DNA of 64,000 bases from Oscillospiraceae bacterium (GTDB taxonomy: Bacteria; Bacillota_A; Clostridia; Oscillospirales; Oscillospiraceae). Positions within the stretch are counted from its first letter, which is position 1; every line of letters begins with the position of its first letter. The DNA lies in contig SVLG01000003.1 in the NCBI GenBank assembly GCA_015068055.1, positions 1-64,000 of the forward strand. The letters run 5' to 3'. A program made the position numbers and the translations under genes. The notes under the pieces are model-generated. The model saw nothing but the letters and a program-made list of their open reading frames with translations. It made no database searches and was not told the DNA's origin. Of this stretch, positions 7,277-16,141 are shown piece by piece.

Positions 7277-8863
7277 TTATCTCTTGAAGAGGTTAAGCGC
7301 TTCGTTGCAGAGGGCCTCGGTCTTGTCAAGACAGTCGTGGGTCAGGGTGAAGTTATGGGCGCCCTCACTGTTTTCCACGAAGACGTAGTCCCAGTAGAAC
7401 TGGGCGTCGCGGGCCAGGGTACGGATGGCGTTCAACTCATCCTCGCTGTAGTCACCGCTCTCCACGGCAGCTGCCAGCATCTCGGTGAGGTACTCCAGCT
7501 GATAGCCGGTGGCGTAGATGCGGCGGTCCACTTCGGCCTGCTTTTCATGGATCTCGCTGACAAGGTCGGTGTGGCACTCGGCGCATTCGCCGGCCAGCAG
7601 GGCCTCGTTCTTCAGGGGGCTGGTCAGATAGTGACTGGCGATGGTCTTGCCGTTCTCCGCTTTGGTCTCGCCCATGTGGCAGTCGGCGCAGGTGTAGGTG
7701 TCGCGATGCACGCTGCCTTCGGCCAAATAGGTTTCCAGTTCGGGGTGCTGCACCTTGATCTGGCGGACACCGGTGCGGGGGTTGGTGAAGTCGGCAAAGG
7801 GTTCGCCGTTGGGGAAGTTGGAGCCGTCGTTGAAGAAGGCCAGAATCGCGTCGGGCTCCATGCTGTCCAGATTGTTGTGGGGCAGGGCGGTGGCGCCGCT
7901 GTTGCCGGCATCAAAGTAGTACTCCACGTGGCACTGACCGCAGGCCAGATTGTTGGCATCGATCTTCTCAAAGTCCTCGCCCACGCCGTCCGTCAGATAG
8001 GTATGGGTGATGGTGACGGTGCCGGGGGTGTTGGCGTGGCAGTTGTAGCAGCTGATGGGCTCGCTGAACTGATCCTTCAGCTCGGCAAAGGGAATGGCGT
8101 AGGTGCTGACGCCTTCTTCATTCACCTTGTGGGTGAACTCGGGGGTCTTGCAGGTAAAGCAGCTGGCCATGGTCTTTTCGCCGACGCGCTTGGTTTCGCC
8201 GATGTCGTGGAGCGTGTAAACGTGGCCGTGAGCGCTCTTGTAGTCCTTGGAGAAGCCGAAGGGCTCATAGAGAGTCTTGAGCATGGGGTAATCCACCAGA
8301 TAATCGGTGAGTTCGCTGTTCTCCCGGTTCTGCTCCCAGCTGGCATAGACCTCGGGGTACTGCTCGGCCCAGTCGGCAGAATACATCATGGAGACACCGG
8401 AGGCGCTTTCCACTCTGGCGGCAACCGTCTCGGCCTTGACACGGGCGGCGCCGAAGGCAGCGGGGTCAAAGCCACCCTCGTTCAGGGCGCTGACGATGGC
8501 ATCCAGAATAGCCTCCGAGGTGATGGTGGCGCCGCTGACGGCATCCACAGCCAGGCTCTGGCTTTCAAAAATACTCACGGGGAGGTCGCGGGCAGCCAGC
8601 GTGCCGTAACCGTCGGTTTCGATGTGGTCGGTAACCTCGATCTGCCAGAGCTTGTCCTCGGTGGCAACGACCCGGACAGTCACATCACCGTTACGGCCCG
8701 GAGCGGTGCCGATGAGAGTGAGAGCATCCACGGGCAGTTCACTGTCCTTCACGCCGGCCTTGGCCGGGAGGTTGTTGACGACAGCACCGGCCACAAGAAC
8801 AAGCAGCACCAGAATGCCGCAGCCAATACCAATGATGTCATGTCTCTTCTGTCTCTTTTCCAT
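7277..8863 (-). CDS. nrfA: FMN-binding-domain/NrfA fusion: ammonia-forming cytochrome c nitrite reductase
   Basis: 528 residues: an N-terminal membrane anchor (about 10-30), an FMN_bind domain (about 40-130) with the ApbE flavinylation motif DAVSGAT (107-113), then a complete NrfA. The active-site haem is CFTCK (235-239, lysine ligand) and four CXXCH haems follow (CYNCH 272, CGQCH 308, CADCH 392, CAECH 427). KVQHPE near 370 is the family calcium/active-site motif. NrfA reduces nitrite to ammonium with six electrons outside the membrane. The usual NrfH quinol oxidase is absent; the flavin domain may supply electrons instead. ATG at 8863 follows GGAGGG; a longer reading start lacks a ribosome site. 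resB and ccsA are in the same operon. Confidence 0.95.
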   Translation of the reverse strand: MEKRQKRHDIIGIGCGILVLLVLVAGAVVNNLPAKAGVKDSELPVDALTLIGTAPGRNGDVTVRVVATEDKLWQIEVTDHIETDGYGTLAARDLPVSIFESQSLAVDAVSGATITSEAILDAIVSALNEGGFDPAAFGAARVKAETVAARVESASGVSMMYSADWAEQYPEVYASWEQNRENSELTDYLVDYPMLKTLYEPFGFSKDYKSAHGHVYTLHDIGETKRVGEKTMASCFTCKTPEFTHKVNEEGVSTYAIPFAELKDQFSEPISCYNCHANTPGTVTITHTYLTDGVGEDFEKIDANNLACGQCHVEYYFDAGNSGATALPHNNLDSMEPDAILAFFNDGSNFPNGEPFADFTNPRTGVRQIKVQHPELETYLAEGSVHRDTYTCADCHMGETKAENGKTIASHYLTSPLKNEALLAGECAECHTDLVSEIHEKQAEVDRRIYATGYQLEYLTEMLAAAVESGDYSEDELNAIRTLARDAQFYWDYVFVENSEGAHNFTLTHDCLDKTEALCNEALNLFKR

Positions 8864-8903
8864 AATGCCCTCCACAGAATTCTGCAAAGTATTACAACTG
8901 TAA

Positions 8904-8932
8904 ATTATATCTGCAGAACTTCCCTCTGTCAA
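8904..8932 (-). promoter_or_regulatory. Consensus sigma-A promoter of nrfA-resB-ccsA
   Basis: TTGACA (8927-8932), 17 bases, TATAAT (8904-8909) on the minus strand: a perfect consensus. The leader is about 35 nt. No clear operator palindrome overlaps it. Confidence 0.9.
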
Positions 8933-8936
8933 TATA

Positions 8937-8964
8937 AAAGAGCTGCCCGAAGGCAGCTCTTTTA
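8937..8964 (-). terminator. Terminator after MFS gene
   Basis: AAAAGAGCTGCC / GGCAGCTCTTTT stem with TTCG-type loop, directly upstream of the nrfA promoter. Confidence 0.85.
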
Positions 8965-8973
8965 TATTTTATA

Positions 8974-10269
8974 TCAGTGTTCCGCTTTCTTGAAGTAGGG
9001 ACGGCCGATGAGGAGCATGGCACCGCCGCCGATAAAGAGAAGGATTACGGAGAGAATGCCGAAGCTGGCAGTACCGGTGACGCCGTAGACCAGGGCGTAG
9101 AGGGCGGGGCCGATGACGCAGGCGAACTTGCCGAAGATGTCCAGGAAGCCGAAGTACTCGTTGGAGCGCTCCGGGGGGATGATCTGGCCGAAGTAGGAGC
9201 GGGACAGGGCCTGAATGCCGCCCTGCACCGTACCCACCAGCGTGGCCAGGCACCAGAAGAGGACCGTGCTGTACCGGAGCGCTTCCGCCTCGGTAAGACC
9301 CAGCATGGCGCTGAAGTCGATGAGGAAGCCCATGATGAAGCCGAGAACGGTGATGATCGCATAAACGCCCACGGCGATGCCGATGAGCTTGAGGGCACCG
9401 TATTTCCTGCCCCAGCTGCCGAAGAGAATGGAGAAGGGCATGGCGACCACCTGTGTTACCAGCAGGGCGAGAATCATGCCGATGGTGCCGAGACCAAGAG
9501 TGGAGCCGTAGTTGGTGGCCATGGTGATAATGGTGTCCACGCCGTCGATGTAGAAGAAGTAGGCAAGGATGAAGAAGAGGACGGCCTTGTCATTGACAAT
9601 GTCCCGGAAGGTGGCCACGGTGTTTTTCCAGGCGGCCTTGCCCAACTGGGAGGGGGGCGTTTCCACGCAGTGCTTCTGCTCCACGTTCTTCATGAACGGA
9701 ATGGAGAAGATCATCCACCAGACGGGGACGATGAGGATGGCGATGCGGTAGCTGAGATCGCTCATGCCCATGAGGAGCATCACAACGATGGAGAGAATAA
9801 AGGGAATGGTGCTGCCGCCAATGTAGCCCATGGCGTAGCCCCAGGAACTGACCTTGTCCATGCGGTCAGGGGTGGTGACGTCGGTGAGGAAGCTGTCATA
9901 AAAGAGGCAGGAGCCGGAGAAGCCGATGCGGCTGATCACATAGCCCACTAGCATCATCTGCCAGGAACCGAAAATGCCCATAAAAGCGGTGAATACCACA
10001 CCCACAATGGTGAAGGTGGCCCAGAGCCGCTTCTTCATGCCCCGGAAATCGCCGATGGCACCCAGATACGGGGCCATCACCGCCACAAGAAGGTTCGCGA
10101 TGGAGACAGCGTAGCCGAAGATGGCGTTGCCGGTCTCGGTGGCCTTCATGGCAAAATAGATGGGGAATATGGCCGCGGAAATATTGGTGGCATAGATGGA
10201 GTTAGCCCAGTCGTAGAAGATCCATGACCACTCCACTTTGTTGAAGCGCTTTTTCTTTGTCTTTTCCAT
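8974..10269 (-). CDS. MFS transporter, UMF1/Atg22-like family
   Basis: 431 residues with about 12 membrane helices. The start region (KVEWSWIFYDWANSIYATNI) and LGAIGDFRGMKKR are signatures of the UMF1 (Atg22-like) branch of the major facilitator superfamily. Eukaryotic members release amino acids from the vacuole; bacterial substrates are mostly unknown. ATG at 10269 is chosen because GGGGGA precedes it; a reading start 18 bases upstream has no such site. It is a single-gene unit with promoter and terminator. Its position beside metA does not establish a methionine role. Confidence 0.85.
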   Translation of the reverse strand: MEKTKKKRFNKVEWSWIFYDWANSIYATNISAAIFPIYFAMKATETGNAIFGYAVSIANLLVAVMAPYLGAIGDFRGMKKRLWATFTIVGVVFTAFMGIFGSWQMMLVGYVISRIGFSGSCLFYDSFLTDVTTPDRMDKVSSWGYAMGYIGGSTIPFILSIVVMLLMGMSDLSYRIAILIVPVWWMIFSIPFMKNVEQKHCVETPPSQLGKAAWKNTVATFRDIVNDKAVLFFILAYFFYIDGVDTIITMATNYGSTLGLGTIGMILALLVTQVVAMPFSILFGSWGRKYGALKLIGIAVGVYAIITVLGFIMGFLIDFSAMLGLTEAEALRYSTVLFWCLATLVGTVQGGIQALSRSYFGQIIPPERSNEYFGFLDIFGKFACVIGPALYALVYGVTGTASFGILSVILLFIGGGAMLLIGRPYFKKAEH

Positions 10270-10299
10270 AACAATCCCCCAAAGCATAAAATCATTTAT

Positions 10300-10328
10300 A
10301 TATTACAACGTTTTTATACAGAATGCAA
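10300..10328 (-). promoter_or_regulatory. Promoter of MFS gene
   Basis: TTGCAT (10323-10328), 17 bases, TAATAT (10300-10305) on the minus strand. Confidence 0.55.
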
Positions 10329-10354
10329 CAGGTTTTTAATATGGCATATTAAAT

Positions 10355-10383
10355 CCGCCCCATCGGTCTGACCGAAGGGGCGG
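10355..10383 (-). terminator. Terminator after metA
   Basis: CCGCCCC-TCGGT / ACCGA-GGGGCGG stem with one internal mismatch, seven bases beyond the metA stop; tail only moderately T-rich (ATTTAATAT). Confidence 0.7.
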
Positions 10384-10389
10384 AGAGCT

Positions 10390-11319
10390 TTATTTGTCCA
10401 GCGGTTTGATGCTGCTGACGTCGTAGGGCGTGGTCTGGTAGACAAAGTAGTTGAGCCAGTTGCTGTAGAGAAGGTTGCCATGGGCCCGCCAGCTCACGAT
10501 GGGGGGATTGTCCGGGTTGTTGTCCGGGTAGTAGTTCTTCGGCGGCTGGATGGGCAGCCCCGCGGCGATGTCCCGGCGATACTCCGCGTCCAGCGTCAGC
10601 GCGTCATACTCCGAGTGGCCCGTGATGAAAACCTGACGGCCCTGGGCGGTGGCCATGGCATAGACACCGGCCTCCTCCGAGGAGGCGAGAATGCGGATCT
10701 CCGGCACGGCCTCTATGTCCGCGCGTGCGATGCTGGTATGGCGGGAGTGAGGGACCATGAAGGTGTCGTCAAAGCCCCGGAGCAGGATGGAGCGCGGGTA
10801 GTCTCTGGTGTGGGGGAAGACGCCGAACATCTTTTCCGGCAGGGCGATCTTGTTGATGCCGTAGTGGTAATAGAGAGCGGCCTGAGCGCCCCAGCAGATA
10901 TGGAAGGTGGAGTGGACATGGGTTTTGCTCCATTCCATGATCTCGCAAAGCTCCGGCCAGTAATCCACTTCCTCAAAGGGCTTCTTTTCCACCGGCGCGC
11001 CGGTGATGATGAGTCCGTCAAACATCTCGTCCTTCACATCGTCAAAGACCTTGTAGAAGGATACCAGATGCTCCTCGGAGGTGTTGGCACTGGCGTGGGT
11101 GGCGGTGCGCAGCAGCTGAAGCTCAATCTGAAGAGGGGTATTGCCCAGCATACGGGTGAGTTGGGTCTCCGTCTCAATCTTCTTGGGCATCAGGTTTAAA
11201 AGAAGGATGCGCAGAGGCCGGATGTCCTGGGTGATGGCCCGGCGCTCGGTCATGACAAAGATGTTTTCGTCTTCCAGCACCTTGACGGCAGGGAGCTGGT
11301 CGGGGATCTTGATGGGCAT
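10390..11319 (-). CDS. metA: Homoserine O-acetyltransferase (MetA, acetyl-CoA type)
   Basis: 309 residues, full length for the MetA/HTS family. It activates L-homoserine for methionine synthesis. The catalytic triad is visible at Cys142 (FHICWGAQ), His235 and Glu237 (ITGHSEYD). Residue 111 is Glu (TGAPVE), which in this family marks acetyl-CoA rather than succinyl-CoA use (Gly in the E. coli enzyme). This fits the neighbour metY, which consumes O-acetylhomoserine. ATG at 11319 follows GAGGAG and lies 10 bases after metY, so the two form an operon. Confidence 0.95.
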   Translation of the reverse strand: MPIKIPDQLPAVKVLEDENIFVMTERRAITQDIRPLRILLLNLMPKKIETETQLTRMLGNTPLQIELQLLRTATHASANTSEEHLVSFYKVFDDVKDEMFDGLIITGAPVEKKPFEEVDYWPELCEIMEWSKTHVHSTFHICWGAQAALYYHYGINKIALPEKMFGVFPHTRDYPRSILLRGFDDTFMVPHSRHTSIARADIEAVPEIRILASSEEAGVYAMATAQGRQVFITGHSEYDALTLDAEYRRDIAAGLPIQPPKNYYPDNNPDNPPIVSWRAHGNLLYSNWLNYFVYQTTPYDVSSIKPLDK

Positions 11320-11329
11320 AGCTTACTCC

Positions 11330-12616
11330 TCAGATGTTTTCAAGGGCGCGTTCCACGTCGGCCAGCAGGTCTTCGGTACTCTCAAGACCGCAGCTCATAC
11401 GCACAAGCCCGGCGGCGATGCCCGCAGCCTTCAGCTGCTCCTCGGTCATCTGCCGGTGGGTGGTGGTGGAGGGGCAGAGACAGCAGCTTCTGGCATCGGC
11501 CACATGGGTCTCGATGGCAAAGATCTGCAGTCCTTCCATAAAGCGCTGGGCCGCCTCGCGGCCACCCTTCAGCTCAAAGGACACCACGCCGCAGGAGCCG
11601 TTGGGCAGGTATTTTTTAGCGCGCTCGTGATAGGGATCACCGGGCAGACCGCAGTAGTGGACGCACGCCACCTTGGGGTGGGCCTGCAGGAACTCGGCCA
11701 GGGCCTGGCCGTTGGCACAGTGCCGGGGCATGCGAACATGGAGGCTTTCCAGACCCAGATTCAGGAGATAGGCGTTCTGGGGAGACTGAATGGAGCCCAG
11801 GTCGCGCATCAGCTGGGAAGTGGCCTTGGTGATAAAGGCCCCGGCATTGCCGAAGCGCTCGGCGTAGACGATGCCATGGTAGCTTTCATCGGGGGTGCAG
11901 AGGCCAGGGAACTTGTCCGCGTGGGCCATCCAGTCGAACTTGCCGCTGTCCACAATGGCGCCGCCCACACCGGCCCCGTGGCCGTCCATATACTTGGTGG
12001 TGGAGTGGGTGACGATGTCGGCACCCCACTCGATGGGACGGCAGTTGACGGGGGTGGCGAAAGTGTTATCGATGATCAGGGGCACGCCGTGGCGGTGGGC
12101 AATGTCGGCAAAGAGTTCAATGTCCAGTACCGTAAGGGCGGGGTTGGCAATGGTCTCGCCAAAGACGCACTTGGTGTTGGGGCGGAAGGCGGCTTCCAGC
12201 TCCTCGGCGGAGCAGTCAGGGGCCACAAAGGTGACCTCAATGCCCATCTTGGCCATGGTGGTGTTGATGAGGTTGAAGGTGCCGCCGTAGATGCTGGAGG
12301 AGGACACCAGATGGTCGCCGCAGGAGCAGAGATTGAAGATGGCGAAGAAGTTGGCAGCCTGGCCGGAGGAGGTCAGCATGGCGGCGGTGCCGCCTTCCAG
12401 AGCGGCGATCTTGGCGGCTACATGGTCGTTGGTGGGGTTCTGAAGCCGGGTATAGAAATAGCCGGAGGCTTCCAGATCGAAAAGGGCGCCCATGGCCTCG
12501 CTGCTGGTGTAGCGGAAGGTGGTGCTCTGCACGATGGGGATCTGCCGGGGTTCGCCGTTTCCGGGGGTATAACCCGCCTGCACGCAGCGGGTACCGATCT
12601 TATAGTTCTTATCCAT
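11330..12616 (-). CDS. metY: O-acetylhomoserine sulfhydrylase (PLP-dependent)
   Basis: 428 residues of the Cys/Met-metabolism PLP family. The Schiff-base lysine lies in THSTTKYMDGHG and the PLP phosphate region in SSGQAANFFA. Length and the ADKFPGL region match O-acetylhomoserine aminocarboxypropyltransferases, which make homocysteine from O-acetylhomoserine and sulfide. First gene of metY-metA, from a consensus-like promoter with a leader near 50 nt. That leader is too short for a SAM or T-box riboswitch, and none is seen. ATG follows GAAAGGAG. Confidence 0.93.
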   Translation of the reverse strand: MDKNYKIGTRCVQAGYTPGNGEPRQIPIVQSTTFRYTSSEAMGALFDLEASGYFYTRLQNPTNDHVAAKIAALEGGTAAMLTSSGQAANFFAIFNLCSCGDHLVSSSSIYGGTFNLINTTMAKMGIEVTFVAPDCSAEELEAAFRPNTKCVFGETIANPALTVLDIELFADIAHRHGVPLIIDNTFATPVNCRPIEWGADIVTHSTTKYMDGHGAGVGGAIVDSGKFDWMAHADKFPGLCTPDESYHGIVYAERFGNAGAFITKATSQLMRDLGSIQSPQNAYLLNLGLESLHVRMPRHCANGQALAEFLQAHPKVACVHYCGLPGDPYHERAKKYLPNGSCGVVSFELKGGREAAQRFMEGLQIFAIETHVADARSCCLCPSTTTHRQMTEEQLKAAGIAAGLVRMSCGLESTEDLLADVERALENI

Positions 12617-12663
12617 GTGTCCTGCTCCTTTCGGCCTTTAAAGCGCTATATACATTAAAAAGT

Positions 12664-12692
12664 ATTTTACGCTCATATGGGAGGACTGTCAA
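12664..12692 (-). promoter_or_regulatory. Promoter of metY-metA
   Basis: TTGACA (12687-12692), 17 bases, TAAAAT (12664-12669), minus strand. Confidence 0.8.
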
Positions 12693-12698
12693 GGCCTC

Positions 12699-12727
12699 TT
12701 GCTGTTCCGCAGCACCCGTGCTATACT
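12699..12727 (+). promoter_or_regulatory. Promoter of MATE gene
   Basis: TTGCTG (12699-12704), 17 bases, TATACT (12722-12727); divergent from and back to back with the metY promoter. Confidence 0.6.
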
Positions 12728-12750
12728 CAGCTTGTACGGAGGTGAATGCC

Positions 12751-14109
12751 ATGGACAAGCGCATACAGGTCATGACCGAGGGAAGGAGCGTGCCGCTGCT
12801 TCTCCGTTTTGCCCTGCCGCTGATGCTGGGAAATGTCTTCCAGCAGCTCTATACCATGGTGGACACCGCTGTGGTGGGTAAGGCTCTGGGCGTGGGAGCT
12901 CTGGCGGCGCTGGGCGCTGCCGACTGGCTGGGCTGGATGATGCTCAGCGTGATACAGGGGCTGACCCACGGAGCCTCCATCCTTATGGCCCGGGAGTTTG
13001 GCGCGGGCCGGTATGACCGGCTGCGAAAGACCGTGGGCAACGCGGCGCTTCTGGCCGTGCTGGCGGCGGCGCTGCTGGTGACTCTGGGCGAGGGACTTTT
13101 AACGGCGGCGCTGCGCCTGCTGCATACCCCGGGGGAGATCCTGTCTTCGGCCCGGCTCTATCTGCGCATCATCTTCGCCGGTATCCCGGCAGTGATGGCT
13201 TTCAACTTCTTTGCCGCGACCCTCCGGGCCCTGGGAGACGGAAAAACGCCCCTTCTGGCTATGATCGTGGCCTCCTTTGTCAATATCACCCTGGACCTTC
13301 TGTTTGTGCTGGTCTTCCGTTGGGGCATCGCCGGGGCGGCCATTGCCACGGTACTGGCTCAGGTGCTTTCCTCTCTCTACTGTCTGCGGCGGCTGCGGGG
13401 CATGGAACTGCTGCGCCTCGGCGCTGCCGACTTCCGGGCGGATTTTCCGCTGCTGCGGCAGATTTTGGGACTCAGCTGGCCGCTGGGGCTGCAGAACGTG
13501 ATGATCAGCGTGGGCGGCATGGTGGTTCAGAGCGTGGTCAATGGCTTTGGTGTCAGCTTCATCGCCGGCTTTACGGCTACCAATAAGCTCTATGGCCTTC
13601 TGGAACTGGCGGCAACCTCCTACGGGTATGCCGTTACCACCTTCGTGAGTCAGAATCTGGGTGCCGGGAAGACCGGACGCATCCGCAGCGGCGTCCGCGC
13701 GGCCAATGTTGTCTCCCTTTTGACCTCGCTGCTGATCGCCGCAGCCATGCTCCTTTTTGGTCGTGCCATTCTCTCCTGTTTCATTTCCGGTACGGTACAG
13801 GAGGTGGCCGACACCATGGCGGTGGCCTACCACTACCTCTCCATTATGAGCGTCTGCCTCCCGATCCTCTACTATCTCCATGTGACCCGCTCGGCCCTGC
13901 AGGGGCTGGGCAATACGCTGCTGCCCATGCTCTCGGGCGTGCTGGAATTTGTTATGCGCGTGTTTGCGGCTTTGGCTCTGCCCCGTTTTGTGGGGGAGAG
14001 TGGCATCTTTTATGCGGAAGTACTTGCCTGGCTGGGAGCGGACGCAGTGCTGGCGCTGAGCTGGCTTGCACTGGCGTACCGACTGAGGGAGGACAACCAT
14101 GTGGGATAA
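12751..14109 (+). CDS. MATE family efflux transporter
   Basis: 452 residues with about 12 membrane helices in the two-bundle MATE fold. Typical features are PLMLGNVFQQLYTMVDTAVVG near residues 23-43, TLRALGDGKTPLL near 155, and SQNLGAGKTGRIRSGVR near 303-319 as the repeat signature. MATE pumps export cationic drugs or metabolites using Na+ or H+. ATG at 12751 follows CGGAGGTG, better than a TTG further upstream. Its last codons overlap the ylmH start by 11 bases, so the two are translationally coupled. Confidence 0.92.
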   Translation: MDKRIQVMTEGRSVPLLLRFALPLMLGNVFQQLYTMVDTAVVGKALGVGALAALGAADWLGWMMLSVIQGLTHGASILMAREFGAGRYDRLRKTVGNAALLAVLAAALLVTLGEGLLTAALRLLHTPGEILSSARLYLRIIFAGIPAVMAFNFFAATLRALGDGKTPLLAMIVASFVNITLDLLFVLVFRWGIAGAAIATVLAQVLSSLYCLRRLRGMELLRLGAADFRADFPLLRQILGLSWPLGLQNVMISVGGMVVQSVVNGFGVSFIAGFTATNKLYGLLELAATSYGYAVTTFVSQNLGAGKTGRIRSGVRAANVVSLLTSLLIAAAMLLFGRAILSCFISGTVQEVADTMAVAYHYLSIMSVCLPILYYLHVTRSALQGLGNTLLPMLSGVLEFVMRVFAALALPRFVGESGIFYAEVLAWLGADAVLALSWLALAYRLREDNHVG

Positions 14110-14887
14110 AAAGACCCTTTTGGATAAGATGACCCGGGATCCGGAAGAACGGCTGCTTTTCTCCCGGGTGCTGGATCAGGCGGAGCGCTGCGAGCGTCGG
14201 CAAACTCTGTGCCACAGCTTTTTCCTCTCGCCGGGGGAACGGACGGCTGTGGAGCGTCTGCTCCGTGCGGCGGAGGCACCCCGGCATGTGTTCCGGGGCG
14301 GCTATCCCGGGGCCGAGCGGACGATTTGTCTTTTTCTTCCGGACTGGATGGAGGAAGAGGAGGCCGAAGCGGAACTGGAAACCCTGCGCGTAAGATGCTT
14401 TGAGGAAAATGTCCTTGGCCACCGGGATGTGCTGGGCTCGCTGATGGGCCTTGGCATCCGCCGGGAGAAGCTGGGGGATATACTCATCTTTCCGGATGGC
14501 TGCGATCTCATCATCCTGCCGGAGATGGCGGACTTTCTCCTGAATAACTGGGAGAGCGCCGGGCGGCTGCGGCTTAAAAAGGAGCGGCTGCCCATAGAGG
14601 AACTGCGCGTCCCGGAAAAGGAAGTGAAACGCATACAGGACACCGTGGCAGCCCCCCGGCTGGACGCGGTGCTGGGCGTGGGCTTTTCCCTCTCGCGGGG
14701 CAAGGCGGCAGAGCTGATTTCCGCCGGGCGTGTGCAGCTCAACTACCGGGACTGCCTCAAAGGCGACAAACCGGTGGGGGAGGGGGACACCATCTCCTGC
14801 CGGGGCCTCGGCAAGTGCCGGGTGGCAGAACTGGGCGGGCTCAGCAAAAAAGGACGTATCCGCATCGTTGTGGAGAGATATGTATAA
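14099..14887 (+). CDS. ylmH: YlmH-like S4-domain RNA-binding protein
   Basis: 262 residues. The C-terminal 75 residues form an S4 RNA-binding domain (RLDAVLGVGFSLSRGKAAEL, then AGRVQLNYRDC). The N-terminal two thirds match the YlmH fold, with LGSLMGLGIRREKLGDI as landmark. In Bacillus, YlmH binds 50S subunits blocked by peptidyl-tRNA and acts in ribosome quality control. In many Firmicutes the gene sits in the sepF/divIVA cluster; here it is instead coupled to a MATE gene. ATG lies inside the end of the upstream gene. Confidence 0.88.
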   Translation: MWDKKTLLDKMTRDPEERLLFSRVLDQAERCERRQTLCHSFFLSPGERTAVERLLRAAEAPRHVFRGGYPGAERTICLFLPDWMEEEEAEAELETLRVRCFEENVLGHRDVLGSLMGLGIRREKLGDILIFPDGCDLIILPEMADFLLNNWESAGRLRLKKERLPIEELRVPEKEVKRIQDTVAAPRLDAVLGVGFSLSRGKAAELISAGRVQLNYRDCLKGDKPVGEGDTISCRGLGKCRVAELGGLSKKGRIRIVVERYV

Positions 14888-14901
14888 AGAGGGGAGAACG
14901 G

Positions 14902-15972
14902 ATGCAACGTTTTAAGAACATATTTCGCTGCGCGGGGGCCTTTGTGGCCTGGGTCATTGGCTCCGGCTTTGCCACGGGGCAGGAGGTGCTGCAGTTTTTC
15001 ACCAGTTACGGCTATAAAAGCTATACCATCATTCTCATTAACCTTGTGGGCTTTCTTGTCATGGGTGTGTCCCTTTATCGTACGGGGCAGAAGCACAAGG
15101 ATGAGCCAGGCTTCAGCCACTTTACGCACCTGTGTGGGAAGCGGCTGGGCGGTTTCTATTCGTGGATGGTCGTTGTCACCCTTGTGCCGACGATGGCCGT
15201 TCTGATCTCCGGGGCGGGAGCCACGTTGCGGGAGTATTATGGCACGAACCACTATCTGGGTGCGCTGCTGATGGCGGCGGCTGTGCTGGTAACGTATTTC
15301 CTCGGTTTTGAGCGGCTGGTAAAGCTTCTCTCTTTTGTAGGGCCGTCCATCATTGCATTCTGCCTCCTGGTCGGCACGGTGACGCTCTTCCGGGATATGG
15401 AAAATTTTGCGAGGATAGGGGAGTATGAGCCGGTTCTTGCGGAGCTGCAGCCTTCCTCCAACTGGGTGCTTGGCGCTCTGCTGTATTTCTCCTATAACTG
15501 CTTCGATGGCAGCACATATTATACGCAGGTAGGCAAAACAGCGGGGGGTATAAAAGAAGCCACCTGGGGTGCTGTGCTGGGAGCCGTGATGCTCATGGCA
15601 GCCATTACGGTGATGAATACCGCCATCCTTCTCAACGGTGATACGGCGGCGACACTGGCGGTGCCCAGCCTGTATCTGGCGCGCAGGATCTCTCCGGCGC
15701 TGGGCGCGGTATTTTCCGTCTTTCTGGTCATGGGTATCTTCTCCTGCTGCTCGGCCATGCTCTGGACGGTAAGCAGTAAGTTTTCCACCGGAAAGGTAGA
15801 GAAAGACCGGCTCATCGCCGTGGGCCTCGTCGTAGGGGTGTTCTTCCTGAGCCTGTTCCCCTTTGGTGAGCTCATCGGGGCCTTTTATCCTGTCATTGGC
15901 TACATGGGCTGGCTGCTCGTAGGCTGTGTGCTGCTGAAGGGCCTGCGGGCCAAGAAAAAGACTCACCCTTGA
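14902..15972 (+). CDS. YkvI family membrane protein
   Basis: 356 residues with about 10 helices and the opening GAFVAWVIGSGFATGQEVLQ, the glycine-rich unwound first helix of YkvI proteins. They are distant relatives of LeuT/APC-type transporters. Substrate is unknown. ATG at 14902 follows GAGGGGAG; upstream in-frame sequence belongs to ylmH. Third gene in the MATE-ylmH-ykvI run, 14 bases after ylmH. Its stop lies in the terminator stem. Confidence 0.88.
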   Translation: MQRFKNIFRCAGAFVAWVIGSGFATGQEVLQFFTSYGYKSYTIILINLVGFLVMGVSLYRTGQKHKDEPGFSHFTHLCGKRLGGFYSWMVVVTLVPTMAVLISGAGATLREYYGTNHYLGALLMAAAVLVTYFLGFERLVKLLSFVGPSIIAFCLLVGTVTLFRDMENFARIGEYEPVLAELQPSSNWVLGALLYFSYNCFDGSTYYTQVGKTAGGIKEATWGAVLGAVMLMAAITVMNTAILLNGDTAATLAVPSLYLARRISPALGAVFSVFLVMGIFSCCSAMLWTVSSKFSTGKVEKDRLIAVGLVVGVFFLSLFPFGELIGAFYPVIGYMGWLLVGCVLLKGLRAKKKTHP

Positions 15973-15987
15973 GGGGTGAGCCTTTTT
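15956..15987. terminator. Terminator after ykvI
   Basis: CTCACCC / GGGTGAG core stem flanked by AAAAAG and CTTTTT, so it can work in both directions. It also closes the minus-strand tRNA-derived unit. Confidence 0.75.
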
Positions 15988-15989
15988 CA

Positions 15990-16106
15990 CATTTGGCGGA
16001 GATGGAGGGATTCGACCTGCGCTGCGGCGCAGGCCGCCTCGGGTTGCAAGGTGCCCCCGGCACCTTGCCAAGTGCCCTCGGAGTTCGAATCCGTGTTCTC
16101 CAAATG
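15990..16106 (-). repeat. tRNA-Ser-derived foldback unit (unit 1)
   Basis: Read on the minus strand, the unit ends with an exact 31-base copy of the tRNA-Ser(CGA) T-arm/acceptor 3' end plus flank (copies near 15986-16015 and 16134-16164). Its other end (16084-16106) carries a degenerate inverted copy of the same segment. The centre has short GC palindromes in place of the anticodon and D arms. It cannot fold as a functional tRNA. A terminator hairpin lies on each side. A unit of the same size and plan lies downstream of tRNA-Pro at 63161-63271. Confidence 0.7.
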
Positions 16107-16107
16107 C

Positions 16108-16137
16108 AAAAGCCCCACCCAAAGGGTGGGACTTTCA
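16108..16137 (-). terminator. Terminator after tRNA-Ser
   Basis: CCCACCC / GGGTGGG stem with a 3-base loop, then GCTTTTGC on the minus strand. Confidence 0.75.
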
Positions 16138-16141
16138 CATT

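Noticed and set aside
12617..12663. SAM or T-box riboswitch before metY
   Set aside because: The leader after the promoter is only about 50 nt and shows no conserved core.
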